From: Actinospineispora eucalypti
GTDB taxonomy: Bacteria > Actinomycetota > Actinomycetes > Mycobacteriales > Pseudonocardiaceae
NCBI GenBank assembly: GCA_014208095.1
Contig: JACHMT010000003.1
Coordinates: forward strand, 558,001 to 622,000
DNA: 64,000 nt
Direction of reading: 5' to 3'
Shown here in pieces: positions 59,901-64,000 of the stretch (its first letter is position 1; every line of letters starts with the position of its first letter). Position numbers and translations under genes: made by a program. The notes beneath the pieces were generated by a model. That model ran no database searches. It was not told where the DNA came from and was given only the letters and a program-made list of their open reading frames with translations.

Positions 59901-62900
59901 ACTACCAGAAGGGCCTGGCCAAGGACTACTACAGGCCGCTGGCCACCCTGGCAGGGCTCAACTACAACACCCTCGCCCGCGACCAGGGCTCACGCGACCC
60001 CAACAGCCAGCTGGGCGACCTGCCACTGCCCTCCTCCGGGCACCCCGACCTCTATATCGCGGCTCGATCGGCCTACTTCAAGGCCGCCCAGGATGCGGCC
60101 GCCCCGAACGGCTCTGCCCTGGCCAAGGCATTTGATCAGGGCGGCCTGCCGCTGGACAGCGAAGGCCGGCCGCTGACGCCCGGCGCGACTGCGGCCGATC
60201 GCCGCGCCGAGCTCGCCGCCCAGGGAATCACCAGTCTGAAGGGAGTGGAGGATCAGTACCTGCAAGCCGTGGGGGTCGAGAACATCCACGATCTCAGCAG
60301 GGAGGAGCTCAAGCGGCTGGGCGCCCCCGTCGACGAGATGGATGAGTACGGGAAGGGCCGCGAGACCGACGGCAAGGTCTCTGGGAACATCATCCTGGTC
60401 GTCGATGAGCACGGCAGGGTCGTCGCGGACTGGACCTTCAGCGAGACCTTCCGCAAACCCGTCAAGACGGCCTCGAGCTTCTCCGAGGCCAAGATCGGCA
60501 CCGTGCCGGGGAAGACGCCGGAGTCCCCGTACGAGGAAAAGGTCTTCGACCGCAACGGCCAGCGCTACAGCGGTGTCGACGACTTCCATGACAACAACCG
60601 CATGTACAGCCCGGACATCCAGATCAGCACGTCGAGGGACTGGACCAGCACCAACGGGAGAAGCGCGAACAGCGACGTCTACAGCGGCGGCGGGCACAAG
60701 TCGCCGACCTGGTGGGACCGGAACGCCGGCTGGGTCCTCGGCGCACCCATGGTCGTCGGCGGGATCCTGACCCTCCCCGTCGGCGGAGGCGCCGCAACCA
60801 TGGCCGGCATCGCGATCATGGGCGCCGCCGGGACGGTCTCCGCCGTTCGGGAGATCAAGCATCTGCGGAACATGTCCGAGCACGGCCTGAGCATCAGCCC
60901 GTCCAGCTCTTCCGAAGCCTTCCACACCTGGCTGGGCCTTGGGGGGGACGTACTCTCACTGGGCACCATGGGTGTCGCGTTCCGCGCGGCCAAGCTCGGC
61001 GCATCCGCGCTGGCGGCATCACGTGCCGGGAACGAAGCCCTCGCCGCCGGCAACGCGGGCAGAGCACTGGGAATCTCCTCCTCGCGCGGCCTCAGGGTGG
61101 CCAACGGGATCGCCCTCGGCGACTTCGTCTACCTCAACGCCCAAGCCACCTACCAGTACATCGCCGACTCCCGGGCAAAGGGCCACTGGGACCTGAACCA
61201 GGGCGGCCAGATCCTGATGGGCTGGGGCATGCTGGCCATGCCGCTCGCGGCGCACAGGATGACCAAGAGCATGCGGCCGGAGAAGAACTTCGGCGCGAAG
61301 CTGCAGACCCTGGTCGACTCGAACGGAAAGACCAGCGATCCGTCCGCTCTGGCGGCCATGAACGCCGCCGCGACGAACGGCGTGTCGAAGCTGGTCGTGG
61401 CCGGCCGCGACGGGCGGGTCCAGGAGAAGCCGGCGTCCGACCAACCACAGCTGGTCATCACCGACCGCCACGGACGCGTCCAGGAGCACCCGCGATCCGA
61501 AACAAGCCAAACACCCGACCAACCACAGCTGGTCATCACCGACCGCCACGGGCGGGTCCAGGAGGACCCACGATCCGAAACACTCGAGACACCCGGCCAA
61601 CCACGAGTGCTCATCCCCGACCGCAACGGACGGGTTCACGAAGACCCGTCACCCGAAACAACCCGAACACCCGACGAGGCCCGGCCACCTGACGAGCTTC
61701 GACCGACCGGACAGGCCGGGCAGGGGGGCCAGGCCGCACCGGTCACCCCGACCCAGCAGGCCGGCCAGACTGGGGCATCCACCCAGGCCGGGCCGACCGG
61801 GTCGACCACGCCGGCTCAGCCGGGTGGCCAGAGCCAGCAGGGCGGCCAGAACCAGCAGGGTGGTTCGGGCGGAGACACCAAGCAGGGTGGCGTCTGGCAG
61901 CGGACGCGGGACCGGGTGTTCAACCGCGGTGATCAGGACAACACGCCACCGCCGGTCGGCGCTTCGACCTCGAATGGCCAGCCCCAGTCCGGCCAGGTCC
62001 AGGGCGACCGCACCGTCCAGGCCGCATCGCACCCGGACACCGGCACCGCAACCCCCCGCCAGACCTCGACCGAGGCCCAGCCAGTGAACAACGGTTCCGG
62101 CGACAGCGGCTACACCAACGCGGGGTCGGGCGGCAACGGTCCGACGGTGGGACGCTCGAACACCAAGGTCCTGGCCAGCGGGCCCAACAAGTCCACCCAG
62201 CCGGACGGCCACGGCCAGGAATCGGTGGTCAACTCCCCGAACAACCCCGGCGGCTCCGGCTCGGGCTCGTCCGGGGTGCTGGGCAAGGACCCGACAGCTC
62301 CGGAGCTCGACGGCTCGGGCACACCCGAGCAGCACGGTGATGGCACCGTGAACAGACCTCACGAGGTCAACAACAAGGGCCCCCCGAGCCTGTTCGGTCA
62401 GTTCAAGCAGTTCATCAAGGGCAAGTTCGGCGGACGGTCCGACTCGGGCACGTCGCGCGGGCTGACCCCCGATGACAACTGCGCGTGCCTGAGCGAGGCG
62501 AACGCCGACCTCGGCCCGAGCAGCGTCGACCCGGCCAAGGTGCGCAAGGCAGGGCCGGACGACCAGGACTCGGCCAAGGTCCGGACCAAGTTCCAGGACA
62601 AGTACGACGGCTTGTTCACCAAGACGTCGGCCTGGATGTTCAACCTGCGCATGAAGTTCGCGGAGGTCGGCACCCGGGGGTTCGTCTGGGGCTGGGACAA
62701 GGGTGCCGACTCCTCCCACCTGATCTACTGGGAGAAGACCACCGACGAGGTGCGCTTCCACGATGGCGACACCGTCCTGACCAAGGCGCCCAAGAACATC
62801 CGCCTGGCCATGGTGATTGGCTCCGGCAAGCAGGCGGAGAACGCGGCTTCAGGCGGACGGATCTCCCGGACGCTCGACCGGGCACGCCAGTTCCGCTACG

Positions 62901-64000
62901 AGCTGGCGCTGAAGCCGTACTGGGATCGGATCCCTGGCTACCGGGCGGAGTTCGACCGGTTGATGGCCGAGGCTCTCGAAGAGGCCAAGGCCAAGGGGCG
63001 TTCGCTGACGCTCGAGGAGCTGGAGGCGCAGGAGGCCCGGGTGCGGGCCGAACTTCAGCGGCGGGTCATTGAGGGCAAGGGCTCGCAGGCGGCGCTCGAT
63101 GGCGTGCAGGACAAGTCCTACGCGTTGACCGGCCTGTCGATCTCGCGGGAGTTCGTCGGGAAGGACGGCGACCCGATCATCCTCACTGACGCCCAGGTGG
63201 CTGCCGCCTATGCGTTGGGCAAGGGCCGAGGCAAGTACATCCTGTTCAAGGCGTTGTTGCCCAAACGGGTGCGGGGCACCGTGGTCGAGCTGCCCACCAG
63301 CGAGGGCAAGACGTTCGTAGCGATGTTGGACGCCTTCTGGTGGTCCCTGCGCTCGAACGAGCTCGATGGCGCGGCGATCAAGGGCCGTGGCGTGCACGTC
63401 GTGACCAGCGACCCGGGCCTCGCCAAGCGCGATTACCTCAAGTTCCAGCGGATCGGCAGGCGCCAGGGTGTCGAGATCGGGTGGGCGCGGCCCCGTGCGC
63501 ACCACACATACTCCGACGCCACCCAGAAGGTGGCCTACGAGGCGCCGATCACCGTCGCCGACAAGAGCACCTACTACTTCGACCGGCTCTACGAGAAGTA
63601 TCTGCCCGAAGGCCAGCGGTTGCAGCGTGGCTATGACCGGCTTCTCATCGACGAGGCCGACCTGATCCTGATCGACGCCGGACGTACCCCGCACGTCCTG
63701 GCGTTCTCCGAGGCCCAGCAGAACGCGTTGGCAAAGGTTGCCTATCAGGCCAATGACGTCGCCGTGAACATGAAGTCGAAGGAGCACTTCACGTTCAGCC
63801 GGTGGACCGGGCAGATCAAGCTGACCCGCGCCGGGGAACGCATGATCACCGAACGGGCTCCGGGGCTGAGTGCGGAGGCGGTGAGGCAGGCCCTGCGGGC
63901 ACACCACCTCTACAGCGTGGACAAGCCGTACATCGTGGCGCACGGGAAGATCGTCATCGTCGACAGGTACACCGGCTACCTGCTGCCCAGCCAACGTTGG
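47942..64000 (+). CDS. second giant gene, SecA-like C-terminal payload (3' end outside window)
   Basis: Open for 5,353 codons to the window edge without a stop. ATG 47942 follows AGGGAG at nine bases. Order by residue: anchor helix ~23-49; N-terminal MATMAT...RSLTELRARYQPA segment shared with giant 1; FVSDLL-type repeats ~180-1250; RGPP motifs at 436, 1304 and 2211 matching those of giant 1 in context; cysteine-pair stalk ~1459-3635; helical and hydrophobic trunk end ~3640-4460; 26-residue tandem repeats and linker; KGPP 4812; papain-like module (Cys4847, His4926, Asp4941); SecA-like motor from ~4980, with Walker A PTSEGKT at 5118-5124 and DEAD at 5237-5240. It lacks the transglycosylase-like insert of giant 1. 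Paralogue with a different payload; coexpression from the shared intergenic region is likely. Confidence 0.9.
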   Translation, partial: MATQSADDRRRGSAVRASVLRGLLSVVASLSFGKLLLGAAMLWMAATFISASDSTVSNADESNAVQLVAYEQDSDTDANKSDWSFSFSGGEQKPAAVNNGGGQSVGLDGRMATMATATSARSLTELRARYQPAAAADPSATEPADWPFVGGHAGAGHGTQATVAANGSQRPVATEGSLGRSVVDSVTDFITSLLDKIGNAREGDSASHTKPVDRPKPTDPKRVVGEPKRTIAAGAEGNDSVPTGGVADSVGTSVTKLVSDLLERLADHTAQGGDSAATPAALTRETTARVSDTTDSAPYRASTTWQQTGSGAAVKAPAAEQVEQVMGGVVDLVSGIVGGVAGKQAGSHTRAALTELTDQVSEALAVSNKLNKHGGAGNGSSDLQLAMPERAPKHVSHGGSGLAPEQDQQPIFCLALGCTDQDPSLIGHHPGIGGGRGPPATHRPRPQRDSPSENDPASWSSKHHRSPAGGIDNFISGILGFVRDLIGSLPRSGGGAQHRPSQQDDQISNLTHDFVSNLLNLIGKHTGGSKQPHTLPAYVPQGQSEKIAELTNGFVSDLLDLLGIGKGSTGGAGAEQKPRTLPAYNLRKPSMGEAISGSVNDFLTDLFGKLGISGNGNGQQGKGSQRPTQQDLGQDIGQLTNDFVSGLLELLGVGKGSNGSGGASNQKPRTLPAYVPGDRQGGQISELARDFVSDLLELLGVGKGSNGSSQTPGKPSTSNGQGSQRPTQQDLGQDIDQLTNDFVSGLLELLGVGRGSNGGAGSEQKPQTLPARVSGDGRSGDVPELARGFVADLMELLGVRGGNKGGAGQSSRQQKPDLDEVFDRFTDVVTGIVKDVAGKKAAKKVNKALEELTDQFTKALGNGGRPGNTGGRQTRPPATQQPTDSGKRGEDITKLTGNFVQSLLQLLGVGGSEQKPRTLPAYNPPKPSGNGDGQQSNVGQAIGQLTNGFVSELLELLGVDKGSEQKPRTLPERVGGVGSEDGGPFSDDMDGWKKLYYDAFMAEAKAAGQQQQQSQGQQTPSVDEALGNFTDLAANLVSQVAGKDAGQQTEQALSRVFERLLAGGGSGGAGNGGGASQTNNLDDLLERFVDAASGIVSRIAGGKAGRRTEQALDELRDQLTDRLQGRRPVQAENNVQAQTGQQQGQQGGLAEQITDLTNDFVADLLKVAGVSGNSSGNGSGRGSSNGQGTRPANLDDLEQILGGVTDLVSGLVGQVAGKQAGDQARQVLTTAAQDLLEALAAGGRYGQGTAAGEGGQGSGQTGTDNNWALDNDGQFAGTDCDGDIECALTNGNLRTRQPQSLDNRGPPQLLDDPDNGEQVISQALEDRLTLIRGQKILATAKSMLTAKKTTQALYDRQVRGVRALQKKANASAAQLDAQDADLLNDVIAGQQNMGKATTTLTAARKQFLAGKMTRAAYDKQVAAYNTLRKQVDARTVQLRDTAGYDDLQVNPGRDGADAACANDGTFAQCSSAAIDPTTGTVKRDETYCLLGLRGCSSQSRLGARLAVAFCDPAKGCGTTTAVGKTVANTKCGVGDCETGSTAYTRNAETYCRAHNGCAENGRTLALPGVEELAAAGRKQGISLFNGACTKDCALNGFASPAEAGSDCNTRNGTCYNYATGRLTVGTTLSAAGSRARCQAGAVGCDVTLTVAARFGAPSVAEARVDCAESGKGCSGDSVSNTNGRIVRTTADDRAHAGTARCAVRGGDCTSSSGLGVDTGDGTGVLTHGSVDCDQETGCAGSAGTATVARIVAGAGRKAAIRRTDAHNGCTVGGSTASCDNDSSSTVDLTNSRPTAISRILATLGCDSAECKASQSGATSGEAVGDIKGLRDSDGVTRCAVHGFNGTCGSGGETTVAFREAQTRSDGAKLAAGVVSVSHADAQVRCEDALRCGGTSYAETSALDTAVSKFRRGSSDTAACSVRNGGCLGQTSSDASSALDFIKLGKDGKPLPGQPTAGPSSASRASASVDCRSRNCQGAARTSAAAWDGAVNGGQPRTSSGLVTCQPGAPSCQVQTMSNAVTGPGAALTYAGEDVNLKRLGTGPSAATTIGGKLTGTGGGRLTGVVLATNPGVSAEARGNKAEGSCAGTTGGRCVAVINGASSSSPDANSIKPMVQDQPTSNAVTSNTAIGGKGGQTASSGDDKRPGQDPNQPTAPGSSAVTGGPTVPGASSWTTAWANLLCEGNTACKGNPHSTATGITGTNHRNGGEGSRGPPSSQNQTTGTCNTTGAACQAMSTSSAASGQVVADIITERNRTAATDLATQARQAKAQAEKAAKTAAAPGATQAQKQAAAKAAAAAKQAAKTAAQAAKAGKAPAAASVPASWSQSSSLVECAGRGCTATTTGNTAGIPGISRSAATCAAGAKGCTVTSDATTTVLAGSGQRAKVGRSATKAIPGFAGTAETGSNVICADTGCTGKVTGAAKAQVRQPGQRVASAGQGSTACSGPCTAAIRAGVTTQVATPADDRSVATSVSISASCDKAGKTGCRTTASTAGNTSGVPGTSRSAVTCATTGAGCALSSDASGTVLPDSGQRTKATKKDKLGKAIPGRAGTAETGSTLVCADAGCTGKITGSAKARASQGAHRSGSAGNGNTACKGVCQASIRASASTQVTAPTVKKDSRFATTSVSIVGSCDNGSKAGCPVHAVSKTNAVGAKRVRAGANSVCHSNAGCLAGTNGSASPEMAQVGFQCMASTGCKAKATGTAKAGKAHGKASSDCTLGRGGQCAGGVQVGASKDGSALAGATCQANKGARCHYAFEATTSDRSRAGANWAKAYAHGSEEGENGGGLVQVMAATSAGPGQAQASATCKGAKNCVNNYSAHAEAHDSYSVQASKAHPDQPSGYGKADASGTCRGNKKGGGSCGVQAQADARAAQAKVRCFGDCSGFTKEQEHATGFVKTGPSYNEQIAIARARAAHKVQDIDKWMAGQNGTAGGLKKDAKGNWTIWSKGADGKVTSRPCAAGECVPGKTVDVGGSTITFTDAAHSSVTRPTGAPSGGEHKCDTNAGCAISGDGKGNGAYWMAGNGKVHDGITGSDLHYKDSRPAGAATNLNEGSFGNSKGKAFEFTCNGGCDGKLSNVDLGKGKFTDKIDLEGTSNLMSGRDGLGNLGNLAHFGRGTITLEGRDHKPMKPIVSKNADGLTLQTWLQVANSYGYNQWDISTLKKVLGKGDTATGFGLDKNGNLVKYIKTADGELETKPCPECKKTKLPINGGGDGTISFGPNGYGTVNQTVGGKNSTCTSNTGCALAAGADGEGYYWMQGKGSVHDGVTDTTMNFHDSRPKGKDPNQNSGRLGSPAGTAFGFTCNGGCTGDVKSIDLSKGHKRGTFTDHIDLAGSARPMFGRDGWANPGEYSHTGKGTVILQVGKDGKDVITSVGNGVTQGNNWTMITTRGVDTPGYYDMGGGQAGEVKLNEGYGIEQTDRSHPIDVYNDEEIPRPRDKTAEAFDPQSREKKVYEAGEKKVGEKVIDKEDGLGVVTPDGKGNGGSIKCTGDCALTRPKGMKQAPALEDVTLYEPMVKLGELPSQAGTVEFHGPDDPYHMPDKKVQGWVDPYGNRSQCDSAKAGCHIGMVYGPGGGVVCSGNGCDSTNVKGQRLEGAGYLLFPTVNKKGEITGNSGFGCEAGATACKTSGAGLTNLGWVGTPHESWMAGIDPTYLRPGQNTSIDKQMYKLLAPLGIKPGDPLPPLDAAGEQILQRYDAAHGTNYYKEYLAGLPELTQGRKDLAVIKVAGALDTLQRRSQQLEKQLPGLKAALAAQKQYNAGKLSYDKLQPHLNVITQALSMDQEYSGARGLVDAISGVSYQAKTGANDQMAGANVSAVGKTPGETFQDAEKRYYQTKLPKVGIDPKTGKPLTELTPYEQAKSSAATVAGLHLLTRIRALNQESAQRDARVQELNKAGGAYPWQAKEMDDWKTRLDGKKAGIEAVQTNIENLQKTLPGKITMSTDEQRQDDIEAAETLGDPKLANRLRAWDALQKDAAGLAGKMEKSSSDYQKGLAKDYYRPLATLAGLNYNTLARDQGSRDPNSQLGDLPLPSSGHPDLYIAARSAYFKAAQDAAAPNGSALAKAFDQGGLPLDSEGRPLTPGATAADRRAELAAQGITSLKGVEDQYLQAVGVENIHDLSREELKRLGAPVDEMDEYGKGRETDGKVSGNIILVVDEHGRVVADWTFSETFRKPVKTASSFSEAKIGTVPGKTPESPYEEKVFDRNGQRYSGVDDFHDNNRMYSPDIQISTSRDWTSTNGRSANSDVYSGGGHKSPTWWDRNAGWVLGAPMVVGGILTLPVGGGAATMAGIAIMGAAGTVSAVREIKHLRNMSEHGLSISPSSSSEAFHTWLGLGGDVLSLGTMGVAFRAAKLGASALAASRAGNEALAAGNAGRALGISSSRGLRVANGIALGDFVYLNAQATYQYIADSRAKGHWDLNQGGQILMGWGMLAMPLAAHRMTKSMRPEKNFGAKLQTLVDSNGKTSDPSALAAMNAAATNGVSKLVVAGRDGRVQEKPASDQPQLVITDRHGRVQEHPRSETSQTPDQPQLVITDRHGRVQEDPRSETLETPGQPRVLIPDRNGRVHEDPSPETTRTPDEARPPDELRPTGQAGQGGQAAPVTPTQQAGQTGASTQAGPTGSTTPAQPGGQSQQGGQNQQGGSGGDTKQGGVWQRTRDRVFNRGDQDNTPPPVGASTSNGQPQSGQVQGDRTVQAASHPDTGTATPRQTSTEAQPVNNGSGDSGYTNAGSGGNGPTVGRSNTKVLASGPNKSTQPDGHGQESVVNSPNNPGGSGSGSSGVLGKDPTAPELDGSGTPEQHGDGTVNRPHEVNNKGPPSLFGQFKQFIKGKFGGRSDSGTSRGLTPDDNCACLSEANADLGPSSVDPAKVRKAGPDDQDSAKVRTKFQDKYDGLFTKTSAWMFNLRMKFAEVGTRGFVWGWDKGADSSHLIYWEKTTDEVRFHDGDTVLTKAPKNIRLAMVIGSGKQAENAASGGRISRTLDRARQFRYELALKPYWDRIPGYRAEFDRLMAEALEEAKAKGRSLTLEELEAQEARVRAELQRRVIEGKGSQAALDGVQDKSYALTGLSISREFVGKDGDPIILTDAQVAAAYALGKGRGKYILFKALLPKRVRGTVVELPTSEGKTFVAMLDAFWWSLRSNELDGAAIKGRGVHVVTSDPGLAKRDYLKFQRIGRRQGVEIGWARPRAHHTYSDATQKVAYEAPITVADKSTYYFDRLYEKYLPEGQRLQRGYDRLLIDEADLILIDAGRTPHVLAFSEAQQNALAKVAYQANDVAVNMKSKEHFTFSRWTGQIKLTRAGERMITERAPGLSAEAVRQALRAHHLYSVDKPYIVAHGKIVIVDRYTGYLLPSQRW
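48008..48088 (+). other. N-terminal membrane anchor of giant 2
   Basis: Residues ~23-49, LLSVVASLSFGKLLLGAAML then WMAATFIS, preceded by an Arg-rich start (RRRGSAVR). A lysine at 34 interrupts the run. No clear cleavage site follows, so an N-in anchor is predicted, as in giant 1. Confidence 0.7.
48480..51690 (+). repeat. FVSDLL / VAGKxAG repeat array, giant 2
   Basis: About a dozen short FVSDLLELLGVGKGS-type repeats and five longer VAGKxAG units. Unlike giant 1, the linkers carry six copies of a [EN]-Q-K-P-R-T-L-P-A-Y-like motif. Two stretches starting at 49811 and 50108 (297 bp apart) are nearly identical over ~100 bp, indicating recent duplication or gene conversion. Confidence 0.8.
52310..58850 (+). 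repeat. cysteine-pair stalk of giant 2
   Basis: Residues ~1459-3635, matching the giant 1 stalk unit by unit (for example CANDGTFAQC, CDPAKGC, CGVGDC, then CTSNTGC). Threonine-, serine-, glycine- and alanine-rich with regularly spaced cysteine pairs, then longer beta-rich units (GAYWMAGNGKVHDGITGSDL and a second copy). Predicted disulfide-stabilised exported rod. Confidence 0.8.
61385..61675 (+). repeat. 78-bp (26-residue) tandem repeats, giant 2
   Basis: Units of 78 bp starting near 61444, 61522 and 61600, after a shorter degenerate first copy. Protein unit is QPQLVITDRHGRVQEHPRSE and the following TSQTPD. The second and third copies differ at few positions, so expansion is fairly recent. 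It lies between the hydrophobic trunk end and the Gly/Gln-rich linker. Confidence 0.85.
62471..62800 (+). other. papain-like C-H-D module, giant 2
   Basis: DDNCACLSEANADL (Cys4847), GTRGFVWGWDKGADSSHLIY (His4926) and VRFHDGDTV (Asp4941). Cys-to-His and His-to-Asp distances are 79 and 15 residues, against 80 and 17 in giant 1. It directly follows KGPP (4812) and directly precedes the SecA-like motor, so it may be a pretoxin processing domain common to both proteins. Confidence 0.6.
62880..64000 (+). other. SecA-like DEAD motor domain, giant 2 (incomplete)
   Basis: Motor start: GTVVELPTSEGKTFVAMLDA (SecA motif I, TGEGKT-like), GVHVVTSDPGLAKRDYLKFQ (SecA VHVVTVNDYLARRD region), RLLIDEADLILIDAGRTP (SecA VDEVDSILIDEARTP), then IVAHGKIVIVDRYTGYLLPS and QRW, where SecA has VIVDEHTGR...GRRW at the end of the preprotein-crosslinking domain. 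The order and the diagnostic SecA segments make this SecA-like rather than a generic helicase. The window ends before nucleotide-binding domain 2. This is not the housekeeping secA: it sits behind ~4,900 residues of exported-type stalk. Confidence 0.85.

Noticed and set aside
62880..64000. Housekeeping secA
   Set aside because: The motor is fused in frame to ~4,900 upstream residues of anchor and stalk and its motifs deviate (PTSEGKT, DEAD instead of DEVD).

Overview
The window is high-GC actinomycete DNA: strong G/C third-position bias, an AraC regulator, OmpR-like regulators, a twin-LysM protein and actinobacterial-type peptidoglycan-hydrolase motifs. A 4-hydroxymandelate-synthase-like dioxygenase hints at Pseudonocardiales; that is inference. 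Nearly everything right of 6.8 kb belongs to two giant genes lying head to head.

Left end (1-6143, all plus strand): the 3' part of an AraC-type regulator, then a tight cluster. It holds a frameshifted OmpR-like regulator, a second OmpR-like regulator, a small secreted four-cysteine protein, a 4-hydroxymandelate synthase/HPPD-family dioxygenase, an EamA/DMT exporter, an unrecognised 270-aa protein and a third OmpR-like regulator. Neighbours overlap or abut in four places, so much of this is probably one or two operons. Two of the three regulators share a deletion that removes the receiver phospho-aspartate. The third keeps the aspartate but lacks the acidic pair and the lysine. A strong hairpin at 6151-6191 separates this block from the convergent minus-strand genes.

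Centre (6206-46880, minus strand): a small membrane-anchored twin-LysM protein follows a single 13,354-residue reading frame by 61 bp. From its N-terminus the giant protein has an inner-membrane anchor, a Gly/Gln-rich array of amphipathic FVSDLL-type repeats interrupted by a transglycosylase-like domain, helical hairpins, a roughly 2,100-residue cysteine-pair stalk, helical and hydrophobic segments, low-complexity linkers and a papain-like C-H-D module. After that comes a long mosaic: membrane clusters, coiled coils, a LysM-like segment, a PP2C phosphatase domain, five HExxH/HExxxH modules, a trypsin-like protease, an embedded twin-arginine-like segment, a helix-turn-helix, a second papain-like module and a C-terminal HNH nuclease. 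The tetrapeptide R-[GA]-P-P recurs 14 times, mostly at module borders.

Right (46881-64000): a 1,061-bp divergent intergenic region, then a second giant gene on the plus strand that is open to the window edge (at least 5,353 codons). Its first roughly 4,500 residues are paralogous to the first giant (anchor, repeats, cysteine stalk, helical/hydrophobic end, papain-like module). The visible C-terminal part switches to a SecA-like DEAD motor. The pair therefore looks like a common trunk with different C-terminal payloads, the design of polymorphic toxins, but on an exceptional scale and with signs of a self-processed polyprotein. A dense cluster of the palindrome TGGCCA covers the intergenic region and both gene starts.
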